From: Calliopsis andreniformis
Taxonomy: Eukaryota > Arthropoda > Insecta > Hymenoptera > Andrenidae
Length of the DNA stretch: 64,000 nt
Assembly: GCF_051401765.1 (NCBI RefSeq)
Contig: NC_135066.1
Location: forward strand, 20,811,001-20,875,000
Direction of reading: 5' to 3'
Positions 23,088-32,954 of this stretch are shown here, piece after piece; within the stretch, counting starts at the first letter, position 1, and each line of letters begins with the position of its first letter. Position numbers and translations under genes: made by a program. A model generated the notes under the pieces. It saw only the letters and a list, made by a program, of their open reading frames with translations. It had not been told where the DNA came from and did not search any database.

Positions 23088-23755
23088 TACAAGATGATTA
23101 TTCTACATGTAACAATAAAACAAAAATAAAAATTATAATTTCTTTATAAGATGCTTAGTTTCTAAGAAAATTGAATTTTAATATTCGTCTGGTGTGCGTA
23201 CGAAAAAGTAAACACTATCAACGACATGATAAGTACTACGTTTATTAATAATTTTATTGTTTTACATTTACATTACATTACAGAATGAATTATTGAAAGT
23301 GCCCTCTTTGTTCTTCGAACCAGCGCGTTCGAGAACCGCGTACTTACGTTACAATGCTCCAACGTTTTAATTCCTCTAAAGCTTGTATTATTTCTTTCAA
23401 CTACACATTTAGAGTCAATTCAGGAATTGATAACTAATATAGCGTTCGATAAATTAAAGCATCTTAATAAGGTAACATCATTTTATGGCTTTGTGATTCA
23501 AAGAACAAGGATTTTTATACATTAACAAGAATGACACTTTCAGCAATTCATTCTTTAATGTAAATTTAGAACAATACGATTATTAATAGAAAGATAGTCA
23601 AGTGCACGCATACCAGACAAATCTCTAAATTCAATTCTCCCGAAAACTAAGCGCCTTATAAAAAAATGTTATTATTTATTTTCAGTTTACATATTTCTAC
23701 AGGTAGTAGATTCATCTCCTTCCCGATTGTACCACGCGACCTCCCACACCTTGTA
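23088..23755. mobile_element. Palindromic derivative related to the DD41D-like element
   Basis: Left and right parts are inverted copies: TTATAAGATGCTTAGTTTC, then AATTGAATTTTAATATTCG and GTCTGGTGTGCGTAC (23140-23200), against the reverse complement of 23595-23660. A second paired block, GAATGAATTATTGAAAGTG, is at 23283 and inverted at about 23535-23555. The right terminus CCACACCTTGTAC is a decayed CACCCTGTA end. No transposase is recognisable. The right 150 bp match 42590-42717. Confidence 0.7.
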
Positions 23756-23845
23756 CGAGTATTGGACATTATTCGAATTAAATTTTATTTGAATAACATT
23801 TCGAATAAATTTTTATTCATAGGTGTTTCAAATAAAAATTATGAA

Positions 23846-24075
23846 TGTAAGAGTGAATACCCGGAATGCAACGATGATGTCAGATGTCCCAGACGTCGAC
23901 AATCCAAAGCTGATTTCTGGTTTTAAGAGCTTTCTTAGTTAGCATTAGTAGAGAGGTCGTTCTTTGTGTGAACGAGGGTCTCTTTATTCAATTCAGTTTC
24001 AAACTGAAAGTTGTAGAAAGCACATGACACCGTCGTCATATTCGCAGAGTTTTTGTATCAAGTTATATTCCTGTA
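23846..24075 (+). repeat. 5' LTR of copia element
   Basis: It starts TGTAAGAGTGAATACCCGG, where the 3' copy has GTTAGAATGAATATTCCG, and ends near TTATATTCCTGTA. Shared internal blocks include GCAACGATGATGT, TTTTAAGAGCTTTCTTAG, TTAGTAGAGAG and AAAGCACATGACACCGTCGT. Mismatches and small indels are scattered along the pair. Confidence 0.85.
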
Positions 24076-24308
24076 GAAGGTAAATTAATCAAAACGTAGT
24101 TCCTGTCTTGTATTCAGATCTCCTTTCCCTAACAGGTTCCATGACAAAGTGCACAATGCTTTCCTGTATCGACTCGACAAATCTCTTTGTTTATTATTTC
24201 ATCACCCAAGTTTTGTTTATAAGCTCATCTCAGATAGCCTGGCTGTTTTTAAGGAAACGAACAGACTTATTTATGAAATTAATGCATGCATTGCTTCATA
24301 CCAACAAG

Positions 24309-25050
24309 TACTTGTTAAAACTTGTACGTAATGAAAATTATTCGATATGGAGTTATAAATTCGAACTGTTCTTAATTGAAGAGAAATTATAGGATGTGAT
24401 AACTGAAAATAAACTGAAATCAGTAAACGCTGCGTGGACGCTAAAAGATAATAAAGCACGTGCTACGATTGCACTTTTAGTCGAAGATAATCAGTTGCAG
24501 CACATAAGGAAAGCGAAAACGGCACGTGATACTTGGGATTTGTTGAAGGAATATCACCGAAAGGCCACTTTAACGAGTAAAGTTCTCTTGTTGAAGCGTT
24601 TATACTGTACGATAATGAAGGAATATGATGATATGCAATAACACATCATCATAATGTCAGGATATTTTGAAAAATTAAGTGTTCTCAGAAGGACCTACCG
24701 GATAATTTAATGGCCATAATGCTGCTTGGAAGTCTTCCAGTGTCGTATGAAACTTTAGTTACAGCTTTGGAACGCAGAACCGAAGAAGATTTCACATTAA
24801 AACTCGTAAAAGGAAAGTTAATTGACGAGTTTATAGGACGCAAAGGGGCAAAGGACATAAGGGAGAATGTGGAAAGTACTGAAGCAGCGATGAAAACAAA
24901 TTTTAAAGGTAAGAGCAGTGCACAAGCAAAATTAGTTTATTATTTTCGTAAAAAGTACGGTCATTTTAAAAATGAATGTATGAAATACAAGTTGTGGAAA
25001 AGCAAAAGGGTAAAAGCTAATACAACGTCGGAAAAGAAGTATTCAAATGA
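24309..25050 (+). pseudogene. copia gag remnant (UBN2-type)
   Basis: Pieces in at least three frames match the copia-type gag: NENYSIWSYKFELFL (about 24330), ARATIALLVEDNQLQHI with DTWDLLKEYHRKATLTSK (24396-24641), and LMAIMLLGSLPVSYETLVTA (from 24710). At about 24937-24981 the nucleic-acid-binding zinc knuckle reads VYYFRKKYGHFKNEC. In family members this is CxxCxxxGHxxxxC, so the first two cysteines are replaced by tyrosine and arginine while GH and the last cysteine remain. Stops lie at about 24390 and 24640. Confidence 0.88.
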
Positions 25051-25099
25051 TTGTTCTTTTTATACAAAAGTTTCAACGGACAATTTCGAAGAAACATGC

Positions 25100-25180
25100 T
25101 GCAAAACTGCACACTTGGCGTGTCGACTCTGGTGCAACAAGGCATATGTCTTCGACTGTTCAGTAAAGAATTCGCCACAG
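25100..25180 (+). pseudogene. copia aspartic protease motif
   Basis: In the frame of 25122 the translation reads VDSGATRHMSS, the active-site motif of copia proteases (DSGATxHM). It is out of frame with the gag remnant, which runs through the same DNA to 25213, so at least one frameshift separates them. The catalytic aspartate is retained, but the frame closes soon after. Confidence 0.8.
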
Positions 25181-25214
25181 GTATTAAAATCATCAATTGC
25201 CGACAGAAAATAAC

Positions 25215-25775
25215 CTATGAATGTTGCATTATATACGTATATCTTCTGAGCTGCAAAAGTCAAACTGTAAAACGTATCAAGAAATTTGTGGAAATGGCAC
25301 CAACACAATTCAGGAAAAAGCCGAAGATGATAAGGTCAGATACAGAAAGAGCATATCTTAATGAAGATCTCCAAAGATATTTGAAAAGAGAATGAATTCA
25401 AATACAATATACGAGTATGACAGAGTGAAGTAGTATGACAGAGTGAAAGAACAGATCTTTGTAAATCTGCATATTTTTATATCTGCTGCATATGTTCATG
25501 TTCGTAAAAAACAGTGGAGAAAGCTGAATTATAAAGCAAAGAAGTATACTTTCGTCGGTTATTCAGATGAATCGAGAGCATATAGGTTATTAGGTAAAGA
25601 AACAAATAAAGTAAAAATTAGGCGTGATGTAATTCTTTTGGATAAAACAGATAAAAGTAAATCGATTTATGCAACGGATCATGAAGTTATTTTTCTAATG
25701 AAGATGAGCTATCATGAAGATAATCAAGAAAGCGTAGAAGATAAACAATCCGGTAAGGAATCGTGAACATCAGAA
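25215..25775 (+). pseudogene. copia integrase remnant with internal deletion
   Basis: The frame from about 25270 reads KFVEMAPTQFRKKPKMIRSD then YLNEDLQRYLKRE, matching the integrase core around its second catalytic aspartate (IRSDxGxEY). After a stop at 25393 there is a short tandem duplication (AGTATGACAGAGTGAAGT, about 25413-25448). Then the text jumps to YVHVRKKQWRKLNYKAKK and GYSDESRAYRLL, the region after the catalytic core. The part with the third catalytic residue (QNGVAER-like) is missing, which indicates a deletion of several hundred bases. Confidence 0.85.
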
Positions 25776-26120
25776 GAAAATAACACGGAAGAATTTTTCG
25801 AAGAAAATAATGTTCCTGAAGAATCCATAAATGAAGACCACGTACAATGTCGACGATCAGAGAGATCGAACCATGGTGTGCCACCAGATAGATACATAGC
25901 TTCTCTAAATACAGTTAAAATCGGAGAAAGTGAATCAAGAAATCGAAAACAGGCATTACCAGGACCCGACAAGGAACAATGGAAGAAAACTATGGATGAA
26001 GGATTGCTTCTTTAAAAAGGAATGATGTTTGGGATATAGTATCTGAGCCAGGAGGTAACAACATTGTTACGTGTAAATGGATGTTTACAGCGAAACAAAG
26101 TGAATGATGAAACAAGTAAA
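25776..26120 (+). pseudogene. copia integrase-RT linker and reverse transcriptase, 5' part
   Basis: Downstream of the stop at 25764-25766 the reading continues with acidic linker sequence, then RSERSNHGVPPDRYI, a typical copia pre-RT phrase. PDKEQWKKTMDEGLL, GNNIVTCKWMF and ETSKY follow, matching the start of the RT domain (EWxxAMxxE ... WVFKxK ... YKARLVA). Frames shift at least twice. The domain is cut at 26120 by the nested foldback element. Confidence 0.82.
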
Positions 26121-26804
26121 TATAGGATCTAATATGTATACGTTTCAATGTTTTAAGGGGTGGTAGGGGACTTCAAATAGGTCACAAGATATCTCATAAC
26201 ATAGTTTCCGATCCGTTTCCATTTTGCAGTAATAATGCTTCAAAGTTAACATATCTATATTGTAAACTACAAGTCGGAGGATTTTGAAATTATGCAAATA
26301 TATTAAAGAGGAGCAGTAGAAGAAAAAAGTCTGAACACATTTTGTTGTATCTGTTACGGTTTAATTTGTATACAGCTATAAACATCGAAAAAGTTTGCAA
26401 AAAAGAACGTAGGTAACACACACAGATGTAATGTAAACCAAAAGACTTCCAACAGTCAGCTGTTCGAGTTTAACCAAGAAATCGATAGAGTAGGGATTGT
26501 TTACAATAAAAGTGCCATTTAAAGACTTGTGTCTATGAGGGTCTTAACAAGTGTTCAGGGCCTTTCGAAGCAGACATAATCTTCTCAAGGAACCGAATTC
26601 TCTAGGTTGACGGTCTCTTTCAATGTGTTTGTCTCACTAATATGCACGAGCTACTCTTCGTTTTAGAACATAGTGCTAACTTTAAAGCATTATTACTGCA
26701 AAACGCAAGCGGGTCGGACGCTATGTTATAGGACATTTTGTGATCCAATTGAGATATCCTACCACCCTCTAAAATATTGAAATGTATACTTGTTACACCC
26801 TGTA
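26121..26804. mobile_element. Foldback element E nested in copia RT
   Basis: The right end read inwards is TACAGGGTGTAACAAGTAT, then ACATTTCAATATTTTAGAG, then GGTGGTAGG. The left end is a decayed equivalent (TATAGGATCTAATATGTATA, then CGTTTCAATGTTTTAAGG). The arms (about 26121-26260 and 26650-26804) also share TTTTGCAGTAATAATGCTT. Copia RT sequence resumes directly after 26804, which places this insertion later than the copia element. Relatives are at 33916-34207 and 57083-57630. Confidence 0.85.
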
Positions 26805-26805
26805 C

Positions 26806-27300
26806 AATTATGTCTATAAGTTGAATAAAGGGATCCATGGTCGAAGATAAGCTGCGAAAATTTGGAATTACCAGTGAAGTGCTTTATTAAACAAAATATA
26901 ATTTCGTATAAGGTTCAGCAAACTCAAGCCTGTATACGAACAATGATAAAGGAAAATTGATATACGTTATCATACATGTGCATGACAATCGCCTCAAAAA
27001 ATATATACAAAATTGACAAAACAGCCAATTTTCTAGGACACTTTCATCTTAAGGATCTGGCAATGTTGAAACACTATTCAGGAATATAAGATAATAAAAT
27101 AAGAAAAGACGAAAATGGATTTTATTGCATATATCAAAACAAATTCATAAAAAAATTTTGCATAGATTTGGCTTACAGGGAGCAAAAATTGTTAGTATGC
27201 CGCTGGATCAAGCATATTTAAAATACAGAAAAGATGGAATGATAATAACAGGGAATGAGAATTGTCAACAGGTTTTTTATATATAGCTGTAAATTTAAGG
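26806..27300 (+). pseudogene. copia reverse transcriptase, 3' part
   Basis: After the nested insertion the translation resumes with SLYTNNDKGKLIYVIIHVHD, the RT catalytic block. The canonical copia YVDD is here HVHD, so the first of the two aspartates is lost. Further matches are ANFLGHFHLKDLAMLKHYSG and NGFYCIYQNKFIKKF, the C-terminal RT region. Several stops interrupt the reading, for example near 27090. Confidence 0.85.
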
Positions 27301-27940
27301 CCGGACATAGCAGCAAGTGTTACAATAGTAAGTCAACAGTGTAAAGAACCCAAAACACATGACTGGACGGAGATATGAAAGATTGCTCGATATTTGAAAA
27401 GTACGAAAGGATATGAGCTGTGACTTGGTCGGTTAGACAGTGACAAGGAATTAATCGGTTTTGCTGATGCCGATTGGATTCAAAACAAGAGTGACTGAAC
27501 ATCAATCGGTGGATACCTGTTTCAATTTTGTGGGGTATCAATAAGCTGCGTATGCCAGAAACAGTCCTTCCTTTCAATATCCTTCGCAGAAGCCGAATAT
27601 GTTGCACAGCTCATATCCTTTGCGGAAACAGCACATGAATCGTTATGGCTGCATCGTCTACTTGGAGATTTTGTGGGAAAAAATAGTGTAAAAACACAGA
27701 TATTTTTAGGACAATCATAGTTATTTAAAGGTGATGTGTAATAACAAGTTTAATAATCGAACTAAGCGCATAGACAATAAATTTCATGACATAAAGGACG
27801 TGCAGAATCAGGGAACAATAAATTATGTATATTGTCTTACAGATCAAATGGTTGCAGACCCGTTAACGAAACCTCTAGGCAAAGTGAAATTAAAGTATTT
27901 TGTTGAAAGATATGGATTGTTTTTAGCATTATATTAAATA
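27300..27940 (+). pseudogene. copia RNase H remnant
   Basis: Diagnostic pieces in order: LRPDIAASV (about 27296), ARYLKSTKGYEL (about 27385), GFADADW (27457-27477) with the first catalytic aspartate, GGYLFQFCGVSIS, and SISFAEAEYVAQL (canonical LSSTEAEYMAL) with the conserved EAEY. Near the end, at about 27815-27935, CLTDQMVADPLTKPLGKVKL matches the copia C-terminal phrase ADxLTKPL. Stops at about 27376, 27421 and 27496 disable it. Confidence 0.88.
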
Positions 27941-27960
27941 GAACTGAAGCGATCATCGTT

Positions 27961-27971
27961 GAGGAAGGGAG
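27961..27971 (+). other. Polypurine tract of copia element
   Basis: GAGGAAGGGAG lies directly before the 3' LTR, where the plus-strand primer is made during reverse transcription. Confidence 0.75.
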
Positions 27972-28199
27972 TTAGAATGAATATTCCGAATGCAACAATG
28001 ATGTTAGATGTGCCAGATGTCGACAGCCCATAACTGATGTTTGATTTTAAGAGATTTCTTAGTTGGTATTAGTAGAGAGTTCGTTTCTTTGTATGAATGA
28101 GTGTTTCCTCATACAGATCAGTTCCAAACCAAGAGTTGCAGAAAGCACATGACACCGTCGTCACGTTCGTAGAGTTTTTGTATCCAATTATATTCTGTA
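27970..28199 (+). repeat. 3' LTR of copia element
   Basis: It aligns over its whole length with 23846-24075 and ends TTATATTCTGTA. The terminal TG is not intact (GTTAGAATG). The next foldback arm starts only about 50 bp downstream. Confidence 0.85.
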
Positions 28200-28252
28200 T
28201 TTTAGTTTCTATATCTTTTATATACATGTACTTTCACTACGTTAGTGTATAC

Positions 28253-28570
28253 GGGTCCTTCCATGGGAAATCGGACACGGTCTGGAGTAACATTTCGAAT
28301 TTTGTTCAACTTTGGATATGTGTAGCCATTAGTGATATTTACGCGTATAACGAAGGATTTTTCAAAATTTTTTAAATTGTTGATTTTATAGCTACTAAAG
28401 GTGTAGTGCTAATTTGTTTCAAAAAATTATAACTCTTTAACCACTAAATGCACGAAAATATGCTTCTGGTTAGTTATAATGAACACATAAAAGTACTAAA
28501 ACAAATTGTTTCAATTTAGAAAAAGTTTTTTTTAAACACTTTTTTTTGTAATTGTTTTAAACAAATGCGA
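28253..28570 (+). repeat. Single arm of the GGGTCATTCCA foldback family (copy 3)
   Basis: It starts GGGTCCTTCCATGGGAAATC and follows the left arm of the elements at 360 and 4354 through TTTGTTCAACTTTGGATATG, AAGGATTTTTCAAAATTTT and AATTGTTTTAAACAAATGCG. After about 28570 the similarity stops, and no inverted partner arm was found. It is therefore a truncated copy. Confidence 0.8.
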
Positions 28571-29165
28571 ATGTCCATATTTTTTATCCGAATAAAAATT
28601 TATTCATATAGAAAACTTTCAAATAAGTTAAGTACTAAAAAGTTTGTAATAATATTTACATGTTCCAATACTGCTTAATCCGGAAATTTATTCGCCGTTG
28701 AGTTATTAATGAATAAAATTCAAAAATTTATTCGTAAATTATGAATAACAGTTTTGTTCGATGAAAAATTATTCGTCAATTTCCAAATAAATCTATAGTG
28801 CGTTATTCCTGAATAAATCTTATAAATTCGTTTGTTATTTTTTATTCCTTATCCTAAATAAAACTTACCCAAAATTTACACACCACTTCTTGGAAGTGAC
28901 TTCGGTAAGCGTTTTCAACGTGACGAATTTGAAGTAAATAGGCGTGACCTCCTTGAACGAAACCCTTTACTTATTATGTCGTATACCGATATTTCATTTG
29001 TACTCATTCTTGATTACTCTACCCGTTTACCTATTCTGAGACAAACGGCTCAGAGAAGCAAAACACTCAAGAATTCCTAGAAATAGAGCGTCCGAGATAG
29101 TTGATTAGATCTGGTTCTGAACCATGGACAACTAACGCGGAACCATTGTAGTTAGAAATTCATAA
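28571..29165. other. AT-rich sequence, nothing recognised
   Basis: Repetitive AATTTATTC/GAATAAA words (28590-28860) give local low complexity. No gene recognised. Confidence 0.4.
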
Positions 29166-29169
29166 TATC

Positions 29170-29350
29170 TTCAGGGAAGGCGGTTGGATATCTACGGATG
29201 ATAGTCTTTTTCTAATGACATGTCCTAGGTTCGATACACAGTATGGAAAGAACTTTTCTGTTTCTTTTAATATTTAAATTGTGTGTAATATTATTTCATA
29301 AATACTATAAATTTTGTATATAAATTTTCATTTATAAATCTATACCTAAC
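29170..29350 (+). repeat. SINE-like element, copy 1
   Basis: A box-B match TAGGTTCGATACACAG at about 29226 is preceded by a tRNA-like stretch and followed by AAAGAACTTTTCTG, ATTGTGTGTAATATTATTTC and AAATTTTCATTTATAAATC. The same box B and tail occur in order at 42768-42950. A tRNA-related head plus a conserved AT-rich tail in two dispersed copies fits a SINE. The A box is weak. Confidence 0.6.
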
Positions 29351-29515
29351 AAATATATTTGACCTTTTTACAAGCAATTTCACAAAATAAAGGTGTACCA
29401 ACTGTTGTGAAAACATTGTTGCTTATATTACCTGTTACACTGCTAAATTGTTTATTGTAAATTTCAAACACTTGTATGTAATTCTAATTCTCCGTAAAAC
29501 TTGCATACACATACA

Positions 29516-30640
29516 TACAGGGTGTAACAAAAATGTCGCAGTTCCTTAAAAGGGGTGATTTAGGGGGCGATTTGAAACAACTTTTTCCTTAGCGAAAATG
29601 TAAGATGAGGCTTCGTTAACGAGTTATTAACGAAAAACACCGGCCAATGAGAGCGCGAGTTTGCCGCCCGAGCGACCGCGGTAGCGTTGGGTACGCGCGC
29701 TAGATGCTACAGTTGTACTCCGAACAAGAAAGTCGTCATACATCGAAGAAAATAGCATTAGTATGAAAACTGAAAGCGACATAATAAATAACACCGAGTC
29801 CTTTTTTTGTTTATCACTTGAAGTGAATAATTACTTAAAATCGAGGAAAACTACGTGCAACGTAAAAATACGAATATGTAAATCTCTTATTCGCATAACG
29901 TATAAACGAAAAAGCAATACAACGAAAAATAAAGGAAGAAGAGAACAAACTTCACCTGTAGTTTGTAAACCTGTGTCACTGGGTCACTGTACCGATCCTG
30001 GTCATCGACTGTCGAAATGGTTTATGCTAGGGCACGCGTTTAGGTAATTTATGGCTTTATTGCTTTGGTTTCGAAGGAGACATGATCTCGGAGTGTCCGA
30101 ACAAAGAAGGTCTGAGGTGCTTAAACTACGTGGGGGGTACAAGGAGCTTCTTTGGAAAAATTCTACCCTGCCATAAACCACTCCAGAGGTCGATGACCAG
30201 TATCGGTACAGTGACCCAGTGACACAGATTTGCAAACTACAGATGAATTGCATTTAATTCATTAATGATTATTATTTTTTAAATCTAACGCAGACTACTT
30301 TCAACGTTTCTATCTTCAACGTTAATTCTCCAATTCTCCGTTCATTTCTTTTGTTGCATTGCTTTTTCGTTTATACGTTATGCAAATATTTTCACACTAA
30401 TGCTATTTCCTTCGACGCATGTCGACTTTCTTGTTCGGAGTACAACCGTAGCGTCCAGCGCGTACCCAACGCTACCGCAGTCGCTCGGACGGCAAACTCG
30501 CGCTCTCATTGGCCGGTGTTTTTCATTAATAACTCGTTAACGAAGCCTCATCTTACATTTTCGCTAAGGAAAAAGTTGTTTCAAATCACCCCCTGAATCA
30601 CCCCTTTTAAGGAACTGCGACATTTTTGTTACACCCTGTA
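29516..30640. mobile_element. 1.1-kb foldback element, near-complete palindrome
   Basis: Both ends read TACAGGGTGTAACAAAAATG inwards and are bounded by TA. The outer about 240 bp are almost identical inverted repeats, including CGTTAACGAGTTATTAACG, GGCCAATGAGAGCGCGAG and GGGTACGCGC. Pairing continues inward through a GCAATACAACGAAAAA block and TGTGTCACTGGGTCACTGTA (about 29973, inverted at about 30212-30231), leaving a loop of about 150 bp around 30030-30170. The left arm has roughly 100 extra bases. No transposase. The frames at 29763-30047 and 30002-30253 are arm and loop by-products. The inner palindrome and TA ends suggest a Tc1/mariner-mobilised derivative. Confidence 0.9.
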
Positions 30641-30720
30641 TATACAGGGTGTCCCAAACAAGGTGTAGGAGCTGTTAAGGGTAGTTTCCGGGGATGATTC
30701 TAAACAACTTTTAGGTGCGG
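30641..30720 (+). repeat. Tc1/mariner-type end abutting the foldback
   Basis: TATACAGGGTGTCCCAAACA follows the previous element's final TA without a gap. It continues GGTGTAGGAGC and GGGGATGATTCTAAACAACT, like the ends at 9970 and 60884. The junction makes a perfect 22-bp palindrome (30631-30652). No opposite end was recognised downstream. Confidence 0.7.
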
Positions 30721-32471
30721 ACGGCTCGTACAATTTGCTAGAAACTTGAACAGTTGAATACAGCATTTCAAGAATGTTAGAGTAATACTAATATTTGCCT
30801 TCTCTCTCAATTTTCCGAAGCTATTCGAAGTGATTCGAGGAGCCGAGCTCACGTACATGCGACTCGTGCAATAGAATGTGAAGTTTGCAAGTATATCGCT
30901 GCATATGTAAAAGTTGTACATGCAATACCTTAGGGGGGCAGACTCCTTGTGTTTTGAGCTGTGTGCGTGCGTTCACACAAGCAAAGAAAGTCATACGCGA
31001 CACGCGATGAGCGAGAGAGACAAACGGTTTCGCAAATTACACTTTACGTCTCGACACTAAATGAATTTTTCGCGGGTACAGAACCTACGGATAGACTTCA
31101 CTACAAGCTGGTCTGGGCCGTTTCAACTCCAATAAACACCATACGTTGAGAAAAATGTAAAATTACAAACTGTAAGCATGAAACAGACGCTGTTGTAAAC
31201 TAGCAAGACGGCTGTCGAAGTGACATTTTTGCAAATATCTCACGATTTAATGGTTTTTTCACTCATAGCACAATCAGACCATCATTCCTTGAATTAGCAC
31301 AATATTGTGGAAATGCGATTTTCCTCGGTTTCCTTCTTGAAGGCGTAAAATGTAATATTCGTTGTGCACCCATTTTGACAGAAAAATAGTTCAACGATTT
31401 CTCGTTAGAAGCGTTGATGGTGTATCTCAATCAATTTGGTCATATTACCATCAGCATCGATAAAAATACAGATCAGTCGGTAAATGTAATCTAAAATTTG
31501 ACAGCTGAATGGCGTATTCATCGAATACACGACACAGACGCAAGAAAGGCTTAGTTGCCAAAACGTATTGAAAGCTTGGTCACGCTGTTGCCACATATAT
31601 GTATGTACATATTATAATTCTACCCATCAGGAAAACTCGAACGAATCCAGCTCCAACCGAGATTTTGATTCTTACTAATAAGGGAACATCGCGAGGTAAA
31701 AATCTCCGATTTTGATGAAACTTTGCAGGATTGTAGAATAGCCGAGAATATTCGACACGTATTTTTTTTATTGGTTCTAATTCATGTAAAGGATGTGAAA
31801 ACCACCCCCAAAGTTGGGGGTGGAAAACGTATTTCGTTTAATACCTCCAAAACTAGTGCGTTAAACCAAAAATGATATACTTTACATTAAAAGTGATTAA
31901 ATGTAATGATTAGTATGTTTAATACATAATGAGTACGTTTAACAAAAAATTGCCAAATGTATTTAATTCGATTTTCCAATATGTATTCTATCAAAAGAAA
32001 TATGTATTATATAATGGTAAAAATCAAAGAAATAAAATGAAGAATGAACATAAAAGCATTGCTCTAAGTAGCAAAAACAATTAATATAATAATTCTTTTA
32101 ATAAGATATTTGAAGTCTAATTTGAAATATAGCTACTCTCAATTCTTATGAATGTGTCCTTCTCATTGTATAGTTTTTATATTGGTTAATGTTAAGAAAC
32201 TCAACTCACATAGATAAAATGTTGAAAACTGTAACAAAATTTTTCTCCTCTAGGTATTCTTTTTAGATAAACATCCAAAATTCTTAAAGAGTTATTTCTA
32301 GATATGTACTTCATTTTCAGAATACGGTCAATTATTTTTATAATTTATAGTAGATTGAAATTTAAAAAAAAATCACTGCAAGTTACGTGAAATATTTGAG
32401 GTACATTCACGGAATACCAATTAAGAACCGCTGAGTTAAGCGCTTACAAGTAAAGAAATATGCGTAGGTAT
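30721..32471. other. No recognised gene
   Basis: The part to about 31150 is GC-richer, with TGTGTGCGTGCG and CAATAAACACC, and may be element interior or an LTR fragment. At 31680-31870 a block with AAAATCTCCGATTTTGATG and CCCCAAAGTTGGGGGTGG (self-complementary) looks like an interspersed repeat, though no second copy is in the window. Confidence 0.35.
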
Positions 32472-32954
32472 TAGGGATAGGTGGATACCCGAAAATTTGG
32501 GGTGCCGATGCCTTGGTTTGGGTTTTGATGACTCGGGTCGGGTTGAGTTGGGACCCGAAAGATTGTGATACTCGGGTACCCTAAATTTTCGTATACCTGA
32601 TGTCGAAGTCGGGTCGGGTAGTGCTCGGATCGGGTCGGGAAATCACAAATCTATGACATTAGGATACCCAAATATTATGTTGTGGTTCAAGTGATTCCTC
32701 AATCTGATTTTATATTCATTTTTTCAGATTTTTGAATTTTTTCGTATTTTATTGAAGAATCCTCCGACCTCCGTTATAATATTCAGATACCCGAATATTA
32801 TACATTTTCCAGTTCCTGACCTGATCAGAGTATTACTCGATCTGATATTGACTTCCGGTACCCAAGTATTGCGAACTTTCAGGTCCCAACTCGAATCTGG
32901 GGAAAATATCCGACCTGACCTGAATCCGAATTGTTGGGTACTCGTCCACCCCTA
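32472..32954. mobile_element. hAT-type MITE with 8-bp target duplication
   Basis: The ends read TAGGGATAGGTGGATACCC (left) and, inwards from the right, TAGGGGTGGACGAGTACCC. The flanking octamers GTAGGTAT (32464-32471) and GTAGGTGT (32955-32962) match at 7 of 8 positions, the duplication length of hAT elements. The interior is rich in CGGGTCGGGTAG- and GGACCCGA-like words, as in the larger relative at 6305-7395. No transposase. Internal inverted words make it a strong hairpin former. Confidence 0.85.

Larger units (their letters stand above)
23846..28199 (+). mobile_element. Copia-type LTR retrotransposon, defective
   Basis: Two LTRs of about 230 bp (23846-24075 and 27970-28199) flank remnants in the copia order: gag, protease, integrase, reverse transcriptase, RNase H. 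A purine-rich tract GAGGAAGGGAG sits directly before the 3' LTR. The coding part is broken by many stops and frameshifts and by a large deletion in integrase. A 684-bp foldback element is inserted in the reverse transcriptase. No clear target duplication or primer-binding site was found. Without the insertion the element is about 3.7 kb, short for copia (about 5 kb), consistent with deletion. The LTRs differ at many positions, so the insertion is old. Confidence 0.92.

Noticed and set aside
24149..24459. Frames overlapping the start of the copia gag
   Set aside because: They are out-of-frame readings of the gag remnant and LTR-proximal sequence.
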